Shown here: positions 48,189 through 61,049 of the stretch, piece after piece | Position numbering within the stretch: the stretch's first letter is position 1 | How the letters are laid out: each line of letters opens with the position of its first letter | DNA from: Antedon bifida | Lineage: Eukaryota; Echinodermata; Crinoidea; Comatulida; Antedonidae | Direction of reading: 5' to 3' | NCBI GenBank assembly: GCA_963402885.1 | Contig: OY727098.1 | Span: 19,888,717-19,952,716 of the forward strand | DNA length: 64,000 nt | The notes under the pieces: generated by a model | The model's database searches: none | Seen by the model: the letters and a program-made list of their open reading frames with translations, nothing else | What the model was told of the DNA's origin: nothing | Position numbers and translations under genes: made by a program

Positions 48189-51100
48189 ATGAACGCTGGT
48201 AATGCTGACTTCGACGAGAATTTCAATAGAAGGAAACAGCGCCGCAACCGGACAACGTTTACAATGCAACAGGTACGTATTTCATCAGATCAGAGATGTT
48301 ACCACTACAAACGTCTGCGCATTCTAACTCCATTCGGCGACACGATGAACATTTTACAGTTTTGCGTAGTTGTGAAAATAATAGGCCTAAGGACCTTTTT
48401 GATAAGGCTACGCATCTGTCGAGTAGAAAAGTCATTTTTACTCAAGTTTAGAAACATACTGAACATGCGCAGAATAAAAGTTAGACCCTCCACAACGCGT
48501 ATGTGCGAAACTATGTTACTGTTATTTCCTCATTAAATTCACGAGTTGACACATTTTGACGCGGGAGTTCAAACTCTGATTATCGCCACTACTTCTGTAC
48601 GCGCGCGCCAACATGATACCTGTTTCTTCTAAAGCTCTATCTACACTATCAAACTGTTTGTTATCAAAGTTTGACAAAAAAAGTGTGATGGTATGGTAGT
48701 GATATTCTCAAATATGGTAGTGATATGACATCATCATGTCCATTTTTGTCACATAAAGTTTGATAGTGTAGACAAGGCTTTAACTTTGTTATCCTTCCTA
48801 CCCCCGACCGTCCTAGGTTGACATATCACCGATTCTAATTCACTAATACTACATTGTATAGGCTACTTTGTCACGGTATATCTATAGGTTCACATTTCTT
48901 ATTCTTCTTTGAAAGTTCATATCTCAGACCTATCACTTGGAAACACCATATTGTTAGAAGGCTAGTATAAATATGACAATGATAATATAACGTTGTTAAC
49001 AACGATCATAATTAAAATAGTAATTAATTGTTTTGTTTAATTTTTCATCATAATAACATAATTTTTCTATTTTCGTTTATAGGTTTTACTTTTTAATTAC
49101 CTCCCTTTAAGATATCATCACTTGTCGTTATCTTACTGAGGCTGTAAAAAAGAACTTCTAATTATTATTTTCTAATTAAAACATGAAAATGAAATCATAA
49201 AGTAATTAATTTATGATTTATTATGTAGCTTGAAGAGTTGGAGAATGCTTTTACTAAGACCCACTACCCCGATGTGTTCACACGTGAGGATCTTGCCATG
49301 AGAATAAACCTTACAGAAGCTAGAGTACAGGTATAATTTTTGTTACATTGTTAATTATGCTCTGTCTACACTATCAAACTTTATGTGACAAAAAAAACGT
49401 GATTTCCCCATATATGGACATGATGATGTCATATAACTATCTTATGCATATCACTACCATATTTGGTATGCTAAATGCTAAAACTAGATACATTTATGCT
49501 AAAACTAGATACATACTAAAACTAAAATTAGGTTACTGCCTCAATAGACATTTATTTAAATTTAAATGATAAGCTAATAAAGCTAAGATGCTACAACTTA
49601 GATACATATACGATTATGCTAAAACTAAAATATGCCTACATGCTAACACTATAGATAAATGCTCAACTAGATATGTACATGCTATAACTAGATATATAAA
49701 TGCTACAACTAGACATGCTACAACTAGTTATATGCTACAACTAGACATGCTACGAATAGACATATGCTACAACTAGACATGCTACAACTAGATAATATAC
49801 ATGCTACAACTAGACATGCTACGTCTAGACATATACTACAACTAGGCATGCTTACGTCTAGACATATGCTAAAACTAGACATGCTACGTCTAGACATATG
49901 CTACAACTAGGCATGCTTACGTCTAGACATATGCTAAAACTAGACATGCTACGGTACGTCTAGACATGCTACAACTAGACATCCTACAACTAGATAATAT
50001 ACATGCTACAACTAGATATATACATGCTACAACTAGATATATACATGCTACAACTAGATATATTATTCTCAGCTGGATACAATATGTGTATTTCATCGAT
50101 TGCGTTTATCATGTCCACCAGTATGGACAGCGCACTCGTAACGTGTGGTTTCTATCCAGAGAATAGTAGAAGTTCACCAAACTAATTAACGTTACCAACT
50201 GTTAATCAAAATTGATATAAGCAACGATTAAAAAAAACCCTAACAACAGAAAATGAATTTGAATGATTATAGCCTATATTACTTATACCCAAGAGTGTTT
50301 ATAGGACTTCCCACGCTGGACTATAGAGTGACTGTAGGTATTTTTTTACTATTTTCTTTTGACGTGATTTATATACTGTACATCCTTTTGTTTAGCGTTT
50401 TAGTTAGTTTGTTTTTAACATGCATTAAATCAATAAGAAATGATGGATTTACATCTCTGTAGACTATTACTAATGACAACAACTAAATCAGCCTGAAAAT
50501 ATTTGGACAGAAGGCACCACGACACGATGTTGCTAATTAACGCTATTTCATAATATGATTAATTACTTCATTATTTCAATAACTTTCCCATTATCATCTT
50601 CACTACCGTAACGACATCAAACACTTTTATTTTCGCTATCTATCATCATAAACCTAACGATCTATGGTGCGCCATTAATGACGATTGCTTTTATTATTAT
50701 TATTAGTCCATTAATTTTCACAACTTCAATTGAGGTTACAAGTTCAGTATGGAAGTTCGTATGCGCACGAGCATTAAGGGGACAAAATGCCGCTTTTAAC
50801 TCACATAAAATAAAATTAAATTTTAGAAACAATAAAACCATCTCAGTAAAAATTTGAAAAAATAGTATGTGATGAATGTAAAGAAATGGTTAATTGACAT
50901 GATTAAATTACATGTGTAATATGTTAGATACAATCACAAACACGCTCTGTACGGTTTTTATCAGTTTGGACGCGAGCGTAGGAAGGTTTGTCTTTTTGAG
51001 TAAATTTATAATAATTTCACGCAGCCCTCAAAATTGTGTCGCAAGATATTAAATCCTTCATTTATTAAACACGGTATCCATAGAAATTATTAGTAGGCCT

Positions 51101-54100
51101 ACAGTCAATTTTCACAATGCCGGGCACCATTGGAGAGACTGGTCTAATATCTGGTTTTCTATATGCTATTTTGAATTTGTTTTTATGGTGAAAGGTATTT
51201 GGTACTCTTTTGACCTCTACAGAAAAAAATATTGTGTTTGGGGGTTGGAGTGGTCCAGAAAGAGTCCAGTATTTGGAAAGTCATGAGTACATTGCAAAGA
51301 AGTTTATTTTAGCACTGATTCCCTATTGTATACAGATTTTTAAAATACCTATAGCAAATTAACGATGTTGTTTGAATAAAGTTTATTTTAAAACCATTTA
51401 AAAATAAGCTTAAAACACTTACTCGGACGTTTCAATCGCTATTAAAGTTAATTTGAATTTAAATCAAATTAACGGCCACTTTCCCAATTGTATAAGTAAA
51501 TTGAGGTTAATTGAGCATTTCTTACTAGGCTTAATTTGTCAATTAGTGTTTGTACGTTTGTTGTTTATTGCTTTAATTAACCTTATTAAGAGTTATTTAA
51601 TTAAAATGGCCTTTACAGCATTGATATAAAAACTTGTTTGTTTGGTTTCCTTAAAGATGCACACTGTTAATTTAACCTGTTTTATAAACACACTTAGTGT
51701 TAAATTCTTCATATTTTTTTAACAGAAAAGATGCGGTACCTCCTAAATCTGGTGGTTAAAAAAAGCATATTTTAAGTTTTATTAAAAAGTGTTGACCTGT
51801 TTTTCATATAAAAGTTAAGGTATACGGTAGCTATGAAAAATTGGAAAAGAGGAGGACAATAGTAACACAATGCCGTCCCTTCCCACCATCATCCCATCCT
51901 TAGTTTACTCTTAAATGATTCCCATAGGCTTACAATTTGAGTATGATAATTCGTGTTTGATCTAATTACTAAAACGGTGATTTAAAGTGGATGAATAATA
52001 ATTAGCAATGGATTTCATTTGAGACAACAATACAGATGTCAATTTGTCAATTGGCATCATTACAGGTATAACAATTTCTATTGTTTATTATAAAATATAA
52101 ACCTTTTCAACAACATTGATAATAAATCCACTTGTTTTTAGACAACGGTGGAGCAGAACAAGCGATGATGACTCCCCTTTTTAGAAAGTGGTCCTTTGGA
52201 TATTAAGTTATGTTACTAAGAGAAGAAATTCACCAACACTCACCATCATATAAATTTGAGGCATCTATTTATTATATAAGTCATGTGACTAAAAAATGTG
52301 ATGTGCACGATAATGGACACGATAATGTCATATCACTGCCATATTTGGGAATATCATTACCATATTTGAGCACATCACACTTTTTTTTGTCAAACTAGTT
52401 TGATAGTGTAAACAGAGCTTAAAGAAATATTATTTTTATTACAAATACCGCCGATTAACGATTGTAAGTCACAGACGATTCAGCATATTTTTGGAATTTT
52501 TAAAATGTTGAGATCTCCGTTTCATAACAAATATATCGATTAAAACTATTTGTCCAGTGACTGGCAAAATTGAACTCGTCTTGCGTAAATTAAAACATGT
52601 TAACCCTATCCTTCCGAGTATGTAATCTCATTTTAACACTACAAACGTCTTCGTCACTGGAAAATTATAATTTTGTTATCCGTCTGATCCAGTGCAATAC
52701 AGTATTTATGTTATTTCTCTAACACTTACACAAATTACATTAACTAATTTTCCTTACACAAACTCCGCTAAAGCTAGCGCCGAATGATAGATTAAATAAC
52801 CGTACAAAATAATTGCGGAAATTCGATTAATTGTACAATTAGATGATTCCTATTAAAATAAGATTCAGGGTCCTACTAACCAATGATAAAATGACAAATC
52901 TATTATCAACAGCAATTTGATTGAGAGAAATTTTAGTCACAAAATTGTATAAATAAATTAAGTTGTAATTCGATTACTTAATTAGTTTTACATTCGTATG
53001 TTGTTTTTAACGATAGCATTCATGTCGAAAATCCCACACAATGAATGCATTGCCATAGTTACATAATTGTCTTCGTATACATTAAGACACACCCTAAATG
53101 ATAATCGGAAATGTCGTCATAACAAATGTTACAGCAGAAATATACAGTCAATGCTCGCGTATAATTACATCATCACATAAACGCGCGTAGATTTGTGACA
53201 TCATAGTCGATGTTTTATGCACGTCATCATTATTAGTATGCGTACCGTTTCTTAATTCAAATATTGTCCTCCTTACTAAAAATGGTCAATTTACAAACAG
53301 ACCAAAGTTGTATATGTAACTAATAATATATCGGTGGATGAAATTGATTTCAATAATTAGTTGAAACATCGGAATGAAAATATAAATTGAATAATAGTGT
53401 ACGCACTTACTAAAATGTAATTTCGTATGAATCCTTTGTTTATATGCCACTCTTCTCTGTATTAGTTTTGTTTGGTCATGGATTGCTTATAACTTAATTT
53501 CACGCACATCTAATTGATAATTATCGTATATATTACTTTGTGTGTACGGTCTAGTTATTCAGGAAAGTGACAATAGTAATCATGTTGTTACACCCTGCAA
53601 AAGAAATAAAATGACAGTGTCATCTCAGCAAGAACATTTAAATCGTCCTAATATCATCGCTTTCGTCGTTCACATCAAAATTGCCACCGTCCTCATTGTC
53701 ATCAATACCTTCGTTATAATTTCATCCCGTCATCGCTAACACATTTGTCACCGCCGAAATACTCATTGTCACCAACATTACACTCATGTTGACTGCCACC
53801 GTCGCGATTGTCGTCATCACAAACCGGACTTGCCAATTGCCAACCGACGACGACATTACATGCTGATTTCCACCATCGTCATCACAAACCATATATGGCA
53901 ATTGTCACCGTTGCCCTCATCACACTTATGCTTATTGCCACCATCGTCATCACAAACCATATATGGCAATTGTCACCGTTGCCCTCATCACACTTATGTT
54001 TATTGCCACCATCGTCATCACAAACCATATATGGCAAGTGTCACATTTGCCCTCATCACACTTATGCTTATTGCCACCATCGTCATCACAAACCATAAAT

Positions 54101-57100
54101 GGCAAGTGTCACCTTTGCCCTCATCACACGTATGCTTATTGCCACCATCGTCATCACAAACCATATATGGCAATTGTCACCTTTGCCCTCATCACACTTA
54201 TGCTTATTGCCTTTCATGATACTGATTGTCACCGTCGTCACATATCAGACAGTTGTCAACCTCGTCATCACATTCATCGTTATTATTTTTGTCAATCAAT
54301 GTTGTCATAATTTGCTTCATTTTTATAATCAGCAGCAGTATCTCTCATTATCATCACTCATTATTCCCTCGCTAGTAAACTTCCATTTGCGTCATAATCA
54401 TATTTTTTTAAATGATATATTATTAATAATAAGTATCTCATCTCTATAATCAATATCTTCAAAAGGTTAGATCTCATTACTTATATTTTATTTATTTATA
54501 CAAAGACTTTTTTTTATTTTGCATTATAAAACATTAAATCAGTTTCCATTTCAATTCTTACTTATACGTAATAACGAACTATAATATCAATAAACACATG
54601 TATTAATAAATAGAGTAAGCAATTAAAAGATATTATGTTTATTTCGGTTTAATCAATTTGTTGAAAGTTATATTGCATTTAAATTAAATTAAGTATGTAA
54701 TTTTATTCTTCCCTTCTTCGTTTTTTTCTTCTAAATATTACATTATTTGAATGTTTTTCATATTTTAATTCACTATAATTAAAGCAGGAACAAAACCATA
54801 ATTAAATTATATGTATAATCATGTACAACTGTGTAAATTTGAAATAATAAAACCAAGACACGTGTGTAATTTCTTACAATTTGTCTAAAACATTAAAAAC
54901 AAAATTAAACTATTAACAAACAATTATGGCGTAAAATTCGTCAGGGACAACAGAGAAAGACATTCTGAAACGCGCGTTCATCCTAATGCTGATTAAAATA
55001 ATTATTGGTACGGTTTTTCTGCGCGCGCGTGTATTTATGTAATGTCCCGAATTCAATTCAATTCGCTTTAAAGGATGATAGTTTTACACCGAATAATTCA
55101 ATATAAGACAATTTGTTGTCTATGCCTAATATTATATTGGCATCGAATTTTCAAACGGACGGGCGATTTCCGCTGTGTAAATATAGATTCTACGTAGGAC
55201 AAGCTACGCGGTTTTCCGCTTAACGTTACCGCTCATCTGTGTAAATTGACTTTTTAAGGTGACTCTCGTGCGTAAAGCCGTTACTGAATTATCTGAAAAT
55301 ATATGCATTTTAAGGTTATTATTTTATTATTGTTTTAGGCCTATGTCAACATAATTATTTTTAAAAGAGTTACATTCATTTTTTCTTAATTATGTTTCAT
55401 ATCATTGTGTTATTACTTTTGTTTTATCATACAGACGTAATAGGAATATTAAAGTTACCACGAACAGTGTAAACAAAACCTATAAAATACAGTTCTCCGA
55501 ACAACGATTGCAATTTATTTGGAAAACGCATCATGTTGTGACAGGTGTAAATAGTGAACAACAGTACATAATGATGTGTAATTTGTACTATATGATAATG
55601 TGACAAGCGGTCGGTACTGATGAACACAACAATAGAACCGCCAGTTAACTTTCAACTAATTAAAGATAATGAACCGGCGAATAAAAGTAAACCATAAAAA
55701 TAAGTTCAGACTTAATTTAAGATAAGTAGAATGAAATAATGATATCAAAATTCAATAATAAAAAAAACACCAAACGGCGGCAGGTGAATAATTAAACATC
55801 ATAATTATAAAAGTATCTTTGTGGTTGTGATAATTAAATGTATTTTTAATAGTAGTCTCTACTAAAATATCATCAATTAAAAGTTAAAAGTAGAACAAAT
55901 GAAACAGCTTTTATATCCATTAAAAAATAAATAAAAGTCTATGTATCACCAATGTCATTTCTAAAACTGTTGTCTTACAAAACAATTCGATATTGGAACT
56001 TTGAAATTAATTATTTTTTTATTATATAGAGCCCATATACAATTATGGATTTTGTTATGTCAACTTTTACATCCAGACGGACTCATAATATGATGGAATT
56101 AAACTAACCTATTATCGATAAAAGTTAAGTAAAATTTAAAAGATACAAAGATTTTTTAACCACCACCTTTATTCATTCAATGTTTCATTACATAATTTCT
56201 AAATATTTTTTACCTTTACTACCTTTTTTCACTATTTTCTGTTTTTCAAAGATACATTATAATAATAATAATCAAATTTTGTGGTAGGTAAAATAGTAGG
56301 CCTAAATATTCTACATATTAAAGTTCAATGATTCCTTAAAAACCCGGTGTGAATGGATATATATTAACGATAGAAGTGAAGATTCAGTTTGAGAATCTGT
56401 AGAAGCATAAGGTGAAATTATTTTAAACTGCATCATCTGATCCCGTACCACATTCTTTTTTTATTTTCAAAATCGGCAACCTTCAAAGGCCAATCAGAAT
56501 GTCCTAATTTTACTAACTGAAACGCTCACAAATTACTATATTACGAATCATATCATATCCACGATGTTTTAATAAGACATTTCGACAATTTTACATCGCC
56601 GTGGGCATGATCTCAATAGTTTCGACCTACTTCCAATAATAGTATTTTCATTTATTATATCTAGCCTTGTCAAAGTAACTCGATCTTTCTCCAAATAAAT
56701 GATGGAATTAGAATTGCCGATCATAAATACTGTACCTAATTGACAAAGTAGTTGATTTCTACGCACTTGTCTTTTTGTCCGTCTGTGCGTTTCATCGGTC
56801 TTGATGTTGATAGACATATCAATACCAATTCTGAATGAACATTTCAATCAAATCTATAAACGCAAATTATACAGATATCACAGGAAGTAGTACGAAAAAC
56901 AATTATGTAGGGTAGTGAAACTGAACTGAGTACATATATCTATGAACACTTCGGTATGAGCTCATTGCAAAGACTCCCTATTGTTGGTTTAAATTCTATT
57001 TACATTGTCGTTTCCTATCTTTATTTAAACTTGTATGTCTCTCACGGGAGATGTAAACTTTATCAATCTTTCTCGTCCCTCCATAACATAAATTAATTTC

Positions 57101-59498
57101 AGTTGCAAATAGTTCTGGCCCAGTTAGGACATCATCACAGTGTCACGGACGTATATTTATTAAATAAAACGCATTGATAGTGTCATACCCGTATGATTGT
57201 CATGAACAAACGAATTAAAATTTGTGCTTAATGTAATTACGACATCATCTTTTTATTTCGAAGATTCAATATGTTCTTAAATATATAACTTTTATCTCTC
57301 AAACCTCCAAAAGGTTTTTGCTTCTTAATTGCTTATAAAAATAATGGTCTACTACACACACAATGTACAGTAATGTACACTGTTGGCCTTTCTGGGATGA
57401 AAAGGCCTATTACACAAGTTTAATTCGCAGGCCTAAGGGTTGCCTCATTTTCATTTGTTGCAGTATTTTGAAAAATTAACCATAAGCAAAATGAGACACG
57501 TGACAATAACTGTTTCTTTTACTTAAATTTTGTGATAAATGATACGTTTTTTTGTTTTTAATTTTTCTATATATATTTTTTTAGGTTTGGTTTCAGAATA
57601 GACGAGCAAAATGGCGAAAACATGAGCGAATTAAGCAAGAAAAGAAAGTGGACAGTGTTGATTCGTCAAATGAAACGGTACATGGTGGCGCTATATCATT
57701 AGTACCTCAGACCGATTCTACACCAGTAAATAGTACTTTATGTGAGAAAGAAGAAATCAGAAGAGAGCACTCAGACGATGATAGTCAAGTTCTTAGTAAA
57801 GATGGTATTGATAGAATGTCTTCTTACTTAAATCGACCAGTAATGTTAGGCGGGCCAATACCATATGATAAGTAAGTGAGATAATACGACAACTTATTCA
57901 GTGTAGATACTTTTCTGTATCAATCAATTCACCTGTCTTTAAATCATTCATTATTTTGATTTAAAACATACCTACTGTTCTAAAGTAAACTTTCCTCTGT
58001 TTTCATCTTAAATCATCGTCGAAGAAGCCGTCAACAGCTGATCATTCAACAACCCTACCAAAACCTTTACAAAATACTCACCTGAACGTTAATTATGATC
58101 AAATACGCCCAGGTGTCTTTGCGGCTTTTTGATTGGCTAATTGTGTATAACATTATACTGTAGGTTGATAAATAAAGCTGGTTGATAATAATGCATTAGG
58201 TTGAAAACAAACTACAATCACCTTTGACACCTGATAATAGATTGATGTCTAGACCAACATTACTAAGCGAATGAGGATAAAACAGCGATTACGGTGTAAT
58301 TGAATTATATAAGTACTTGTTAAACATAAGATTAGAAAAGATAACATTTATTGGCGGAACATGTACTTTTATCCTGAAATTTAAGTTTAGGCCTATGGTT
58401 AAATATATGTGATCATGATAGTACTCGGGTTTTGTGTACGTACGTTATCCCATGGAGAAATAAGTTAGGATCTCCATGGTTATCCTGAAATAGTGCGCAA
58501 TACCACAATGACGTTGACATGATATAGTACCTGACATTTATGTACATACTCATTTTAGTTTCTACGCGACATGACGTGTGTACGTGATCTTGATAGTTGT
58601 GTATTTATGTATCTGTCTGTAATTAACAAAATGGATTTCTGACTCTAAAATAATGTATCAATATTTATTTATTTTGTTCATCTACAGAACTGGTTTTAGA
58701 CCATTAAGTTGGTTAAATGGCCTTCACCCTCTCGTGGCTACGCCTTATGCAACCCAGCTAATGACGTACGCAGCTAGAAAAGGTAAAAAGAATATCAACA
58801 AACATGTACATTGTCAGATGGTGCGATTTGATCACCATCGTAAACAAACTGAAAAACCATCTGTATACATAGTAACAAACAAAAAGGCGTTTCTACCTTC
58901 TCTTTTCAAATTATAAAAATGCCTACTACAGTGGTTCTTTCATATTTAATATGGTGCAAAGTGAGAGTCGTGAATCAGATGTTTTAAAACATCTGATTCA
59001 CGACTCTCACTTTGCACCAATTCCTAGCATGTAGTAAATGCGAACCACCGATTTGGTACCTTTAGAGTTAATTCACTTTCGTAATTAATTGACACATAGG
59101 TTTTACACGTGTCATGTTATACCTTTAGATGGAACTTATACTAATAATAAAAGATGTTTATACATCTAGACTTGTATTTAACTGACTTGCAAGTTAGATA
59201 GTATCTGGTGACAGCTGAATAATTAGGTGGTTAAAGTTAATTTTTAGAGAAATTGTTTTAAAAAAGCCACCATCAAAAATATTGTGATTTTTTTTTTCCA
59301 GGACCCTATCAGCACTTATTACAAAGGTATCCACAAGCACTATACTCTCCTTCATCAACGATGGTTATCACGAAAGAACATGAAAAAAGATCAACAAGTC
59401 TTGCTCTTCTTCGCATGAAAGCACGTCAACACTCTGAGGCAATAGTTAAATCTTCAGCGATACCTGGTTCACCTTCTGACACAGGTGACGCGTCATAG
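48189..59498 (+). CDS. drgx: Paired-like homeobox transcription factor DRGX (DRG11/PRRXL1)
   Basis: Five coding exons (765 nt, 254 residues): 48189-48272, 49229-49330, 57585-57871, 58688-58782, 59302-59498. The homeodomain starts at QRRNRTTF (about residue 17), is split between positions 12/13 and at the conserved 46/47 site, and carries [12 protein letters not shown], i.e. Gln at position 50. [12 protein letters not shown] and [10 protein letters not shown](D/E)LAM are the DRGX signature. The last exon has an OAR motif ([17 protein letters not shown], about residues 220-236) matching vertebrate DRGX. The protein is nuclear and in vertebrates specifies sensory and dorsal-horn neurons. The exon opens at 48181 after an acceptor and is in frame upstream of the ATG (GAT, AGC), so an earlier coding exon may exist. 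Intron 2 is 8.25 kb. AATAAA occurs at 59958 and 60762. Confidence 0.93.
48631..48782. mobile_element. MITE family A, copy 3 (drgx intron 1)
   Basis: Complete with both ends: AAAGCTCTATCTACACTATC on the left and GATAGTGTAGACAAGGCTTT on the right, with the AAATATGGTAGTGATATGAC core. Confidence 0.9.
49359..49472. mobile_element. MITE family A, copy 4 (right end replaced by tandem array)
   Basis: The left end CTCTGTCTACACTATCAAAC runs through CCATATATGGACATGATGAT to CACTACCATATTTGG. The element then stops and merges into the ATGCTAAAACTAGATACA-type array. Confidence 0.85.
49473..50068. repeat. Short tandem array ATGCTACAACTAGA(C/TATATAC)
   Basis: About 30 units of 15-27 bp based on CATGCTACAACTAGA, with GTCTAGAC, AAAACTAGA and TATATA variants. 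The most regular copies are at the 3' end (49966-50068). Open frames crossing it ([12 protein letters not shown]) are repeat artefacts. Confidence 0.9.
52263..52421. mobile_element. MITE family A, copy 5
   Basis: Left end eroded. The interior GTGATGTGCACGATAATGGA to CATATTTGAGCACATCACAC and the right end AGTTTGATAGTGTAAACAGA are clear. Confidence 0.85.
53860..54215. repeat. Tandem array, 69-bp unit, five copies
   Basis: Landmarks ACCATATATGGCAA at about 53887, 53957, 54026, 54095 and 54164; TGCCCTCATCACACTTATG and TTGCCACCATCGTCATCACA recur in each. The unit is 23 codons long and free of stops in three frames, which generates three overlapping long frames. Degenerate CACCGTCGTCATCAC text from 53640 suggests an older, wider array. 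Confidence 0.92.
58952..59019. repeat. Perfect 68-bp palindrome in drgx intron 4
   Basis: The arms 58952-58985 and 58986-59019 are exact reverse complements of 34 bp with no spacer. The left arm starts TGGTGCAAAGTGAGAGTCG and the centre is TTTTAAAA. The bases immediately outside (A and A) do not pair. It lies midway between drgx exons 4 and 5. Confidence 0.97.
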
Positions 59499-60325
59499 AC
59501 GGATTGAAGACTTCCAGTTCTTTTAAAATTAGTTTCAAATTAATGTTTGTTTGATTTTAAATATGTAACATCACAATTTAAAGCTAAAAAAAAATTGCGA
59601 ATGTATGAATAACGTACCAATCGACTACATTGAATTTCATAGACGTGAACATAAACAGTATACCAGTGAAAACGTAATCATATCGAAAATATTGTCGGGT
59701 ATAACTTAGAAAAGTGGAGAAACAGAAGTAAAACTTTAAGAATCTGAGCACATGTGTGCGTTGCGGCTGGCGATGAAGAAGAGGGTGAAGTGTATGAGAC
59801 GCCAGCCGTGCAAAATGCGATCGGTGTGTGACGCCACAAATCGTGCGATTTCTTCCCTTTTCCTGAGTAAACAAAGGGCAATATGTTTGTCTATTATGTA
59901 TCTATCGGTTTGTACAGCCGTCTATTATTGCATACGAAATCGAATCGAAATTAGGAAAATAAAATACAAGAAAGGCCAACACATTGCCAAAAGTCAACAA
60001 GCACGTATAGAATGTTACAGTTTATGGGAACTGATGCTATATTCAATTAAAACAAATATAACACTGTTTATTTATATGAAATATGTATGAAATAGTCTGT
60101 TGATAGATGAGATAATAATACATATAGTGGATGTCTATTATGTAATATTGTTTGTACATAAGTTACTTTATTGTAATAATATCAAGAGCCCAGTTGCCTC
60201 TCTCCACCGCGCTGAATACTAGCTACACCATTATGTTATAATTATATGTTTCTATAATGTTTACAGCGCATTTAGAGCTTGCTTATATGCGTTATATAAA
60301 ACTTGAGTATGACTAGGATGAAAGA

Positions 60326-60450
60326 AAAGACGTAGCGCACAACGTAAGCAATTTGACCAATCACTAGCGACGGATTAATCCTAACTGTCGCTTGTCATTG
60401 GTCAACTTGCTTGTGTTGTAATTACGTCTTTGCGTGGCGTTGTGGGAACG
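60326..60450. mobile_element. MITE family B, copy 2
   Basis: Inverted arms AAGACGTAGCGCACAACGTA, then AGCAATTTGACCAATCAC, and CATTGGTCAACTTGCTTGTG, then TTACGTCTTTGCG. It aligns with the copy at 39000-39113 through ATTGGTCAA and the GCGTTG(C/T)G..GGGAAC end. Confidence 0.75.
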
Positions 60451-60894
60451 AAACTTAACTATTATCACATGAGATACGCGCAAAGATTACCTTCTGGTAT
60501 GTAATGGCCGGCACTCGCGTGTCGCACGGGTATGGCACGCGTGTGTCACTTAACGCATGATTGTTTTAACAGTATTGTACATTATTTGGAAAGCTGCGCT
60601 GTTGAAACTAGTTTGATGTTTAAAAGTCCAGCCATCTGCAACAGCTGCTGCAAGTGCGCTTTTTCTTATTAGTAATATGAGACTAATTGCATACCAATCT
60701 GTTTGAGTTTTTACCACGTGTTGTTCACAACCTCATATTATTTTTCGTGTATAACGAGAATAATAAAATTAACAGTAACATGTCCACTTCTTGGAACTAC
60801 ATTTTTTTAAAAGTGATAACATTGTAACCGTTTATTTTATTGACGATATTACCGTCGTCGTATTGCGACCGAGTTTGTTGAGCGTTCTTGATCT

Positions 60895-61049
60895 AAAGCT
60901 CTGTCTACACTATCAAACTTTATGTGACAATATGATGTGCCCATATGTGGACATGACGATGTCATATCACTACTATATTTGAGTATATCACTACCATATT
61001 TGGGCAGATTACAATTTTCTTTCAGACTAGTTTGGTAGACAGAGCTTTA
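60895..61049. mobile_element. MITE family A, copy 6
   Basis: The best-preserved outer ends: TAAAGCTCTGTCTACACTAT and GGTAGACAGAGCTTTA. TA flanks both, compatible with a TA target duplication (mariner-type mobilisation, inference). Confidence 0.88.

Larger units (their letters stand above)
49331..57584 (+). other. drgx intron 2, 8.25 kb
   Basis: Splits the homeobox between residues 46 and 47. It contains MITE copies 4 and 5, the ACAACTAGA array and a 69-bp tandem array. The rest is AT-rich with scattered AGGCCT palindromes and many TAATTA-type homeodomain core sites, as expected at this composition. No nested gene is supported. Confidence 0.8.

Noticed and set aside
49348..50185. Open frames over the ACAACTAGA array
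   Set aside because: Products of the tandem repeat and the MITE.
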